DNA from: a candidate division GN15 bacterium
GTDB taxonomy: Bacteria > Zixibacteria > MSB-5A5 > GN15 > FEB-12
Direction: 5' to 3'
Length of the DNA: 35,116 nt
Assembly (NCBI GenBank): GCA_014727815.1
Contig: WJMS01000348.1
Location: 1-35,116, forward strand
In this document: positions 29,480 through 35,101 of the stretch, in pieces
How positions within the stretch are numbered: position 1 is the stretch's first letter
Layout of the letters: each line of letters starts with the position of its first letter
Notes under the pieces: model-generated
The model's database searches: none
The model's input: the letters and a program-made list of their open reading frames with translations, nothing else
Told to the model about the DNA's origin: nothing
Made by a program: the position numbers and the translations under genes

Positions 29480-30409
29480 CTAGCTGGCGAGGGGGACGGC
29501 GCCGTCCCCGTAGTAGACCTCACCGGAGGGGAGGATGCAGCCCCCGGAGAGGTCGGCGGCGCTCTTCAGGATGGGGGCCGGGATGCGCTCGGCCCACCAC
29601 CCCACCCCCGGGTGGTGGACCTCGTTACCGAGGACGTAAGCGTCGGTCAGGTCGGCGCCGGTCATTACCGTGGCGTCGAGGTTGGCCCCGTTGAGGTTGG
29701 CGCCCCGGAGGTCGGCCCCGGACAGGTTGGCGCCGGTCAGGTCGGCCCCGGACAGGTCGGCGCAGCGGAGGTCGGCCCCGGACAGGTTGGCGCCGGACAG
29801 GTCAGCGCAGCGGAGGTCGGCCCTCCGGAGGTCGGCGCCGACGAAGAGGGCGCCCCGGCAGTCGGACTGCACGAAACCGCACCCCCTCAGGTAGGCGCCC
29901 CGGAGGTCGGCCCTCCGGAGGTCGGCGCGGTTGCGGTGCCGGGGCTCGAAAAGACGAGCCTCTTCGGCGCGGCGCTCGTCCTCCTCCACCTGGGCCAGCC
30001 ACTCGGCCTCCCAGTAGGCGTCCATCTCCTCCTGATACCGCTCCTCCTCCTCAGCGTAGGAGAGGCACTCGCCCTCCTCGTGGAGGTACGCCATGTAACC
30101 CTCCTCGCAGAGGGCGGCGCCGTGGCGGCGCCGGGCCGTGTTGACCCGCTTGGAGAGCACCCAGCCCCCCTTCCAGTGGCCCGGCTCCTTCCAGGGCTTG
30201 TAACCCCGGATGGCGGTGGTGATGCCCACCGCCTCGCCGTCCACGACCACCCGGCCCCCGTTCTCCCACTCGCCGTTAGCCTGCTCCCGGAAGAGGTGCC
30301 ACCGGCGCCGGTCCCCGACCCAGTAAGTCAGGTCCGAGAGCGCCTTGGCGAGGCGCCGGGAGTTGGCGTTGACGGGGGAGGTGATGGTGGTGGTGTTGGT
30401 CTGGGTCAT
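29480..30409 (-). CDS. Pentapeptide-repeat protein
   Basis: 309 residues. Thr/Asn start (MTQTNTTTITSPVNAN), a basic/aromatic N-terminal domain (to ~150), then about 20 tandem pentapeptides (A[DN]LxG/R; ~160-260) forming a right-handed beta helix, then a ~50-residue C-terminal part (HHPGVGWWAERIPAPILK...). Repeat proteins of this kind can mimic DNA (for example Qnr/MfpA protecting gyrase) or act as scaffolds; the target is unknown. GC-rich with a pseudoknot leader. Confidence 0.85.
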   Translation of the reverse strand: MTQTNTTTITSPVNANSRRLAKALSDLTYWVGDRRRWHLFREQANGEWENGGRVVVDGEAVGITTAIRGYKPWKEPGHWKGGWVLSKRVNTARRRHGAALCEEGYMAYLHEEGECLSYAEEEERYQEEMDAYWEAEWLAQVEEDERRAEEARLFEPRHRNRADLRRADLRGAYLRGCGFVQSDCRGALFVGADLRRADLRCADLSGANLSGADLRCADLSGADLTGANLSGADLRGANLNGANLDATVMTGADLTDAYVLGNEVHHPGVGWWAERIPAPILKSAADLSGGCILPSGEVYYGDGAVPLAS

Positions 30410-30422
30410 GGGTTTTCTCCAA

Positions 30423-30475
30423 GATAGGGCCGGTTTACTGAAATCCGTTGTCGCTGGCCCTATTAGCGATAACGG
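30423..30475 (-). ncRNA. Leader pseudoknot, copy 1
   Basis: Plus-strand notation: ATAGGGCC, linker, then stem CCGTTGTCGCT / AGCGATAACGG with loop GGCCCTATT, whose GGCCCTAT is complementary to the first element. On the minus transcript this is an H-type pseudoknot ending next to the GGAG of the pentapeptide gene. One stem position is C-A on the minus strand. Confidence 0.6.
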
Positions 30476-30476
30476 G

Positions 30477-30538
30477 GGTTGGGAAAGATTCTGAGAATAC
30501 CAGTCTTGAAACTGATACTCTCAGAGCATCCCCCAACC
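30477..30538 (-). repeat. GGTTGGG hairpin element, copy 2
   Basis: GGTTGGG...CCCAACC with inner CTGAGAATACCAGT / ACTGATACTCTCAG. Nearly identical to copy 3; sits between the stop of the upstream gene and the pseudoknot. Confidence 0.65.
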
Positions 30539-30553
30539 GGGGGGAGCGGCTGG

Positions 30554-30943
30554 TTAGAAGTCCAGGGGATGAATCCCCCACACCTCCGGGGGCGGCCCCT
30601 CCCCGTCCCCGAAGGGGTCGAGGTCCTCCCGGGCCGCCTCCAAGGCGAGGGCGGCGGCCCGGCCCTCATCCGGGGCGGTCACCCTGTAGAAGTGCTCCGT
30701 TTGGGGCTCCCCGTCCTCTCGGAAGGTGACCACCTGCACCTGAAAGGGCCTCCCCTCCCCCTTGACGAGGAGGAGATCCCCCAACTCCAGGGGCATGTCG
30801 GCCAGCGCCTGACGGCGAGCCTCCCGCTCACCCTCCAACGGGAAGCTTTCCACCGTCCGGGGGGAGGGGGCCGCCTCCACGGGGACGGCACAGAGGGGGA
30901 GGATGGCGAGGGCGAGCAGGCGGAGGGTGTTGGGGCGGGTCAT
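30554..30943 (-). CDS. Predicted exported protein
   Basis: 129 residues from MTRPNTLRLLALAILPLCAVPVEA at 30943 (GGAG 8 nt upstream; the longer frame reads through the leader elements). Basic start, hydrophobic core and AxA-type site (VEA/AP) give a Sec signal peptide of ~24 residues. The mature part (ESFPLEGEREARRQALADMPLELGDLLLVKGEGRPFQVQVVTFREDG) looks like a small alpha+beta domain. Periplasmic or secreted; function unknown. Confidence 0.7.
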   Translation of the reverse strand: MTRPNTLRLLALAILPLCAVPVEAAPSPRTVESFPLEGEREARRQALADMPLELGDLLLVKGEGRPFQVQVVTFREDGEPQTEHFYRVTAPDEGRAAALALEAAREDLDPFGDGEGPPPEVWGIHPLDF

Positions 30944-30955
30944 GGTAGGACTCCA

Positions 30956-31009
30956 GATAGGGCCGGTTTTGTTAGAAACCATCAATGGTGGCCCTATTAC
31001 CACTGATGG
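30956..31009 (-). ncRNA. Leader pseudoknot, copy 2
   Basis: ATAGGGCC pairs with loop GGCCCTAT of the stem CCATCAATGGT / ACCACTGATGG. The single imperfect pair is U-G only on the minus strand. Located immediately before the ribosome site of the exported-protein gene. Confidence 0.6.
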
Positions 31010-31071
31010 GGTTGGGAAAAATTCTGAGAATACCAGTCTTGAAACTGATACTCTCAGAGCATCCCCCAACC
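31010..31071 (-). repeat. GGTTGGG hairpin element, copy 3
   Basis: Same sequence as copy 2 with minor changes; directly adjacent to pseudoknot copy 2. Confidence 0.65.
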
Positions 31072-31095
31072 AGGGGAGATGCGGGAGTTATGGGA

Positions 31096-31878
31096 TTATT
31101 GAGCGGAGACGGCGACGGCGCCGTCCCCGACGGTGGCGAAGGCCAGCCCCCCCAGCCCCACCACGCCGGAGGTGGGTCCGGCGTGGATCTCCTCCACCTC
31201 GTGGGAGTAGAGGAGATCCCAGAAACCGTCCCCGAAGTCGAGGGTTACCACCTCGGAGGGGTAGCCCCCGCCGACGCGGACGCCGACCCCCCCTCCGCTG
31301 GCCCACCCTTCCTCGGGGACGGGGGCCCCGGCGGGGACGATGTACACGGTATCCGAGGTGGGGGCCCCGACGAGGTCAACCCCCCCTCCGAACTGGAGGC
31401 GCCAACCCCGCCCCGGGGCCAAACGGGCCCCCATCAGGAGGGCCCGTTTGAGGAGGGTCTTCCCGCCGCCCTCCTCGCAGAACCGGAGCCTCACGGCTCC
31501 GGTTCGGTGCAGGGCGACCCATGCGGGGTGGGTCACGCTTTGGGCGCTGAAGGCGCCCCAGAGGCTCCCCACCGCCTCCTCCAACGCGCAGTCGTAATCC
31601 CGCTCCGGGGTGTGGAAGCTCTCCCACACCAGGGCCCCCTCCCCGTTCCGGAGGGACCACCCGAAACCTCCGCGAACCCCGACCTCGGGGTTCGCGGGGG
31701 CCTGCTGCCAGGACAGGACGGCCCCCTCGGAGTAGGTTACCGGCCCCTCCCGCCGGGCGGCCCGGAGCGCGGCGCCCGGCTCCCGCAGGAGGCGGGCGCC
31801 GTCGAGCCCGGAAATGACGGGCTTGGTGTTGGCGTTGGTGTTGGTGGCGGTGGTGTTGTTGTTGGTCGGGGTGGTCAT
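31096..31878 (-). CDS. Hypothetical Gly-rich protein with Thr/Asn N-terminus
   Basis: 260 residues from MTTPTNNNTTATNTNANTKP at 31878 (GGAG 8 nt upstream). After the low-complexity start come charged and glycine-rich segments (GVRGGFGWSLRNGEGALVWESFHTPERDYDCALEEAVGSLWGAF...), then a C-terminal part rich in Gly/Val (GGGVGVRVGGGYPSEVVTLDFGDGFWDLL). Likely a beta-structured domain. No family recognised. Very GC-rich. Confidence 0.65.
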   Translation of the reverse strand: MTTPTNNNTTATNTNANTKPVISGLDGARLLREPGAALRAARREGPVTYSEGAVLSWQQAPANPEVGVRGGFGWSLRNGEGALVWESFHTPERDYDCALEEAVGSLWGAFSAQSVTHPAWVALHRTGAVRLRFCEEGGGKTLLKRALLMGARLAPGRGWRLQFGGGVDLVGAPTSDTVYIVPAGAPVPEEGWASGGGVGVRVGGGYPSEVVTLDFGDGFWDLLYSHEVEEIHAGPTSGVVGLGGLAFATVGDGAVAVSAQ

Positions 31879-31891
31879 GGATTTTCTCCGA

Positions 31892-31946
31892 GATAGGGCC
31901 GTTGTCGTCATAACCCACCAGTAGTGGCCCTATTACCACTGATGGG
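31892..31946 (-). ncRNA. Leader pseudoknot, copy 3
   Basis: ATAGGGCC with loop GGCCCTAT; stem CCCACCAGTAGT / ACCACTGATGGG has two positions that pair only as G-U on the minus strand. Precedes the 31096-31878 gene. Confidence 0.6.
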
Positions 31947-32008
31947 GGTTGGGAAAAATTCTGAGGATTCCGGTAGGGATACCGAAACCCTCAGAGCATC
32001 CCCCAACC
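31947..32008 (-). repeat. GGTTGGG hairpin element, copy 4 (changed inner stem)
   Basis: Outer GGTTGGG/CCCAACC kept, but the inner stem is CTGAGG-TTCCGGTA / ATACCGAA-CCTCAG, unlike copies 2 and 3. Both arms changed together, so pairing is conserved while sequence is not. Confidence 0.65.
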
Positions 32009-32033
32009 GGGGGAGAGGGGCGGGAAGTGGGGC

Positions 32034-32195
32034 CTAGGCGGCGAGGGCGGCGAGGAGGTCGGCCCCCTCCCACCACTCGCGCCCCCCCCAGATGGCGTCG
32101 TTGAGGTCGGCGCTGGAGAGGTCGACCCCGGCGAGGTCGTCGCCGGAGAGGTCGGCGCCGACCAGGTCGGCCCAGCTAAAATCGAACTCACTCAT
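32034..32195 (-). CDS. Mini pentapeptide-repeat protein
   Basis: 53 residues from MSEFDFSWADLVGADLSGDD at 32195 (AAGGAGG 6 nt upstream). Five to six pentapeptides (ADLVG ADLSG DDLAG VDLSS ADLND), then a short Trp-rich tail (WGGREWWEGADLLAALAA). Too short for a stable beta helix alone; may pair with the large pentapeptide protein at 29480-30409. Confidence 0.75.
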   Translation of the reverse strand: MSEFDFSWADLVGADLSGDDLAGVDLSSADLNDAIWGGREWWEGADLLAALAA

Positions 32196-32214
32196 AATGC
32201 CCTCCTTTAGGGCG

Positions 32215-32265
32215 GTTAGGGTCGAGTCGTCATAACCCGATAATGTGGACCCTTTCACACTATCG
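32215..32265 (-). ncRNA. Leader pseudoknot, copy 4 (compensatory change)
   Basis: AGGGTC pairs with loop GACCCT, replacing GGGCC/GGCCC of the other copies; stem CGATAATGTG / CACACTATCG with one U-G on the minus strand. The matched change in both strands of the second helix is the strongest sign that the pseudoknot is real. Confidence 0.6.
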
Positions 32266-32277
32266 AGGGTTGGGAGC

Positions 32278-32331
32278 GGAAAGGACGGGAATCGAACCCG
32301 CAACCGGAAATCTTCTAACCCTCACCTATCC
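32278..32331 (-). ncRNA. tRNA-like element 4
   Basis: 54 nt. T-arm GCGGG-TTCGATT-CCCGT and acceptor GGATAGG/CCTTTCC (one T-T mismatch), joined by 23 nt with no clear cloverleaf arms. It takes the place of the GGTTGGG hairpin in this gap, just 5' of pseudoknot copy 4. Confidence 0.5.
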
Positions 32332-32513
32332 GGCCCCCAAGAGAGGGGCGGTCGCCATAGTCTCCCCCAATTCCAAACTAGAAGGGAAAGGGAGCTACAG
32401 TTAGGATAGGGTTAGACTAGAAGTCATTCCAGTCTCTGCTATTAACAGAGGTCGCGCACCATTGCGCAGCCCTTCCCTATTATCTCTCAAAGACAGTTAC
32501 TCTAACATAACTG
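32332..32513. other. Non-coding spacer, no gene seen
   Basis: About 180 nt without a plausible ORF. Short hairpins such as CTCTG ctattaa CAGAG and GCGCA..TGCGC occur near 32436-32470. Nothing else recognised. Confidence 0.4.
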
Positions 32514-32619
32514 CCGTTTGAGGATATTAGTGGACCTATCAGGGTTTAACGGACGCTGGGGGGAAACCTACGGAAACCCCATAATCCGCCCTGATAGGGC
32601 CGCTAAAGCCCTCAAACGG
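32514..32619 (-). ncRNA. 106-nt multi-part hairpin
   Basis: CCGTTTGAGG / CCTCAAACGG at the base, then ATTAGTGG / CCGCTAAAG, CCTATCAGGG / CCCTGATAGG, and an inner GGGG..CCCC stem. The arms are continuous with small internal loops. Downstream of the 32693-32974 gene. Could be a stable 3' end, a small RNA or a replication structure. Confidence 0.55.
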
Positions 32620-32621
32620 GC

Positions 32622-32661
32622 GGCCCCGGTGGTTCAGTCACTCCCACCACACACCGGGGCC
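32622..32661 (-). other. GC-rich 10-bp hairpin
   Basis: GGCCCCGGTG / CACCGGGGCC enclosing 20 nt, adjoining the 106-nt structure and close to the stop at 32693. Confidence 0.5.
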
Positions 32662-32692
32662 GGTGTGATGGTGATGGGGGCGGGCGCCGTTT

Positions 32693-32974
32693 CTAGCGCC
32701 GACGGCTCGCCTTGCGGCGCCGCGCCCGCATGGCGCGGGTCTGGAAAAGCTCCCTCTCCGTCGCCGCCGTGGCGATCACGCGCCCCCCCGACGAGACGAA
32801 GCGGACCCGCCGCTTCTCGCCCATCTTCTCCGAGAGGACCCTCCCGTCGTGGAGCGGGTATGTACGGAGCGTCTCCCACTTGACGCTGTCGGTGCCGTAC
32901 ATCTCCACAGCCCTGCTGGCGAACGGGTTGTTGTTGGCGGCGGGAGTGTTGTTGGTGGTGTTCTTGCGGGTCAT
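32693..32974 (-). CDS. Small Thr/Asn-start, Arg-rich protein
   Basis: 93 residues from MTRKNTTNNTPAANNNPFAS at 32974 (GGAG 8 nt upstream, after pseudoknot copy 5). The middle (YGTDSVKWETLRTYPLHDGRVLSEKMGEKRRVRFVSSGGRVIATA) is beta-rich; the C-terminus is strongly basic (RAMRARRRKASRRR), as in nucleic-acid binding tails. First gene from the right end. Confidence 0.7.
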   Translation of the reverse strand: MTRKNTTNNTPAANNNPFASRAVEMYGTDSVKWETLRTYPLHDGRVLSEKMGEKRRVRFVSSGGRVIATAATERELFQTRAMRARRRKASRRR

Positions 32975-32987
32975 GATGGATCTCCGA

Positions 32988-33043
32988 GATAGGGCCGATT
33001 CTGTGATATCCGCCAACGCTGGCCCTATTAGCGTCAACGGCGG
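32988..33043 (-). ncRNA. Leader pseudoknot, copy 5
   Basis: ATAGGGCC with loop GGCCCTAT; stem CCGCCAACGCT / AGCGTCAACGG closes completely only on the minus strand, using three G-U pairs. Precedes the 32693-32974 gene. Confidence 0.6.
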
Positions 33044-33121
33044 TTAAGGGCCCTAGTGGGCTTACCCAGGGAGGAGACTGCAGATGAAATCCCCTGAATA
33101 GGCCCACTGAGGCCCTTAACC
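33042..33121 (-). other. 80-nt hairpin upstream of pseudoknot copy 5
   Basis: GGTTAAGGGCC / GGCCCTTAACC and AGTGGGC / GCCCACT, loop rich in AGGAG-type sequence. It occupies the position of the GGTTGGG element but is unrelated inside. Confidence 0.5.
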
Positions 33122-33427
33122 TGTATTCCCGGTTTATTCCTATTCCGGGGAGGCTGGCGATACCGAGCTTTTCAACCATATCGGCATCTCTTAGGGGGCG
33201 CTCAATTGTCATCAAGGTGGGCTATCCGCTGGTGAGGCGGATTGGTGGGATATCTTGAATAGATACCCTTTCTGCCAGAAAGGGAGGTTAGCCCGTATCC
33301 GATGAATACGGGAGATGGTGGGTTTCAACTGTATCCCCGGTTCCGTAAGGAAACCGAGAATACAACTGAAATAGGCGGGATTGAGCATCCCCGAAGAGAT
33401 TCCGATACTGTGAAAGTCGGAATCAGT
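33122..33427. other. Hairpin-rich non-coding region
   Basis: No credible ORF. Stems: CCCTTTCTG/CAGAAAGGG (33266-33284), CCCGTAT/ATACGGG (33292-33312), TTTCAACTGTAT/ATACAACTGAAA (33323-33371; two G-U only on minus strand) with an inner CGGTT/AACCG, GATTCCGA/TCGGAATC (33398-33424). Confidence 0.5.
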
Positions 33428-33484
33428 GACCCGGTTAGGAATCGAACCTAACTAACCTCGCCCCCCTTTCAGGGGGCGCGGGTC
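33428..33484 (-). ncRNA. tRNA-like element 5 (Phe-GAA-like loop)
   Basis: 57 nt. Acceptor GACCCG/CGGGTC and T-arm TTAGG-TTCGATT-CCTAA. The single inner arm CGCCCCC / GGGGGCG caps a loop reading CTGAAAG, like the tRNA-Phe(GAA) loop, but with 6 or 8 unpaired nt rather than 7. No D-arm and no CCA. Confidence 0.55.
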
Positions 33485-34157
33485 TTTCTATCTGACCGGC
33501 CCTTTCCTACTATCCTTTGGGATACTAGGGAGTCCGGCGCGTCCTTTCATTCCGGCCCTTGCCCCGTTAGGGACAGTCCGGCGCGTCCGTACATAAATTT
33601 ATATCCCGCCCCCCATCATCTTTGGCAGAATCAGGGGGGCGGCGAGTTGTGTTTCTACCCTGCTAGGTAACTCAAACCCTAGCAGGGCGCCCGCTGCGTC
33701 CCTTTCCAGTCTGTAACCCAACAGACCGGGCCGGGCGGGCATTTCGTTGTTTTGCCAGTCTCTTACTTTGTCATGGCATCGAGCAAAATCAGGGGGCGGG
33801 GATTAACCCCTGTATTCAATGGGACTGGTCGCACCTCACGCGATGTGAGGGGGTTTGACCGACTGTCTCAAGGTAGGCACCTGCCATAAACCACCCACTA
33901 CTGGCCGGAATGACTGCCTTAACCCACCTCCTGCAGAAAGGAGGGTCCCCGCAGTATTCCTAAACCGGGGCGGTTCTCGACCGTAACGGTACCAATCACA
34001 CTCACACCACTACCGTTGCTAAAGCGGGTTTCGCCGGAGGCGACCATAGCCGTAGCGTTGGGGATGCTCGTGGACTTCCCTCGGTTCAGAGAACCATCGA
34101 ATACAGGGAGGTTAAGAACCACCCTGATTCTGCCCTTAGCTCGAAAGCTAAGAGAAA
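33485..34157. other. Hairpin array, no gene
   Basis: Stems at 33506-33529 (CCTAC.TATCC), 33606-33642 (CCGCCCCCC/GGGGGGCGG), 33658-33687 (CCCTGCTAGG/CCTAGCAGGG), 33709-33727 (GTCTGT/ACAGAC), 33834-33850 (CCTCAC/GTGAGG) and 33927-33944 (CCTCCT/AGGAGG). GCGCGTCC or CTGCGTCC recurs four times (33537, 33580, 33694, 34254). A minus-strand open frame over 33919-34191 starts inside tRNA-like element 6 and lacks a ribosome site. Confidence 0.5.
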
Positions 34158-34241
34158 GGGCAGAGTGGGAATCGAACCCACTATGGAGCACACTGGCCCC
34201 GTCCTGAATATCAGGAGCTTTTACACTCTTGATATCTGCCC
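34158..34241 (-). ncRNA. tRNA-like element 6 (with extra arm)
   Basis: 84 nt. Perfect acceptor GGGCAGA/TCTGCCC and T-arm GTGGG-TTCGATT-CCCAC. An inner extended arm TATCA..GAG / CTC..TGATA caps an 8-nt loop (TGTAAAAG, containing Tyr-like GTA), and a GGGGC-CAGTGT-GCTCC arm resembles a class II variable arm. No normal D-arm. This is the closest of the six to a full tRNA. Confidence 0.55.
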
Positions 34242-34704
34242 TGTGGTTTAATCTGCGTCCCTGGATTCACACTATCCGCCCCGAATGGGCAAACAGTGTG
34301 TCACTCTTTTGTGTGCTAAGGGATTAAGCAGACCATCCCAAAAGGTATCAGCTTTCGCTTTCCCTTTTGTTTTGTTCCCTTGCGGGCGTGCATGAGATCC
34401 ACGAGTCGCACTGGTCGCAATGGGTACGATTCGGTTGGGAGAGCACACCTCCGGCGGAATCGGGGTCGCGGTTGCAGAACCCATCCTATACGGGATAAGT
34501 GCAGTGAGAGCCGGTGCGCCCGCAACTGGCCTGTTAGACCAGGGCAACACTACCCCTTCACCGCTCGAATCCTAAAGCATGGGCCACCTCCCCCTATCAT
34601 TATAGGGGTCCAGATTTGGCTACTGGCTAACCCGGCTCCGCTCGCAACCTATCGTTGGCGAGCGATGGTCACTCCTAAGAGTAGACCGGCGGTCGTGGAT
34701 ACGG
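34242..34704. other. Non-coding region with weak plus-strand tRNA-like fragments
   Basis: No credible gene. On the plus strand, 34420-34484 has ATGGGT/ACCCAT ends and a D-arm-like GGTTGGGAGAGC, and 34526-34542 has CTGGC-CTGTTAG-ACCAG (Asn-GTT-like loop), but neither has a proper T-arm. A further stem GCTCGC/GCGAGC lies near 34640-34663. Confidence 0.35.
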
Positions 34705-34780
34705 GGGGGAGAGTCAAGGGCAAGCCCTATCGCCTCCCCCCTCCACTATATACACAACTGCGCCCCCCGGAAAATTAGGG
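34705..34780. repeat. 76-bp direct repeat, copy 1
   Basis: Begins gggggagagtcaaggg and ends aaaattaggg. Contains nested stems GGGGG/CCCCC and AGGGC-aa-GCCCT, followed by actatatacacaactg. Differs from copy 2 at a few positions after the C-run. Confidence 0.8.
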
Positions 34781-34850
34781 TTTGGACAGAGAAAGTTTGA
34801 AGTTTCTTTGTCCGGCCCGTCCTTTCCAGGGAAGCAAGCGCACAAGGGAA

Positions 34851-34926
34851 GGGGGAGAGTCAAGGGCAAGCCCTATCGCCTCCCCCCCGCACTATATACA
34901 CAACTGCGCCCCCCGGAAAATTAGGG
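34851..34926. repeat. 76-bp direct repeat, copy 2
   Basis: Same unit 146 bp to the right. The spacer between copies holds GGACA.AGAAA / TTTCT.TGTCC (34784-34813). The pair may mark an origin, packaging or recombination site. Confidence 0.8.
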
Positions 34927-34971
34927 GCGCGAGCAAGAAAATTTGAGAAAGTTTTCCCCACCTGCCCCACT

Positions 34972-35101
34972 ATTCGCACCAGAACTCCCACCTCTTATCC
35001 CATAATGACACCCTCCCCTATGTGGCCCGTTATGCACACTTTATGGTGTTCCTCCCCCCTCCCCGATTATCCGCACCAGAATTCGCAGAATAGAATTCGC
35101 A
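34972..35101. repeat. AT[TC]CGCACCAGAA repeats at the right edge
   Basis: ATTCGCACCAGAACTC (34972) recurs as ATCCGCACCAGAATTC (35069), and AGAATTCGCA occurs twice 14 bp apart (35078, 35092). Iteron-like, reminiscent in position of the repeats at the left edge, but of different sequence. Confidence 0.5.

Noticed and set aside
29465-30427. Long plus-strand frame opposite the pentapeptide gene (and similar ones opposite 30554 and 31096)
   Set aside because: Antisense shadow of GC-rich repeats; the minus-strand frame has the ribosome site and recognisable repeats.
33919-34191. 90-codon minus-strand frame that looks partly protein-like
   Set aside because: Its start lies inside tRNA-like element 6, it lacks a ribosome site and it crosses several hairpins.
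34420-34542. Two plus-strand tRNA candidates (ATGGGT..ACCCAT; GTT-like loop)
   Set aside because: D-arm-like or anticodon-like pieces are present but no T-arm with a TTC-type loop, so not called as tRNAs.
34380-34778. 132-codon plus-strand frame at the right end
   Set aside because: Composition is Arg/Pro-rich without domain-like pattern, it overlaps the direct repeat and has no ribosome site.
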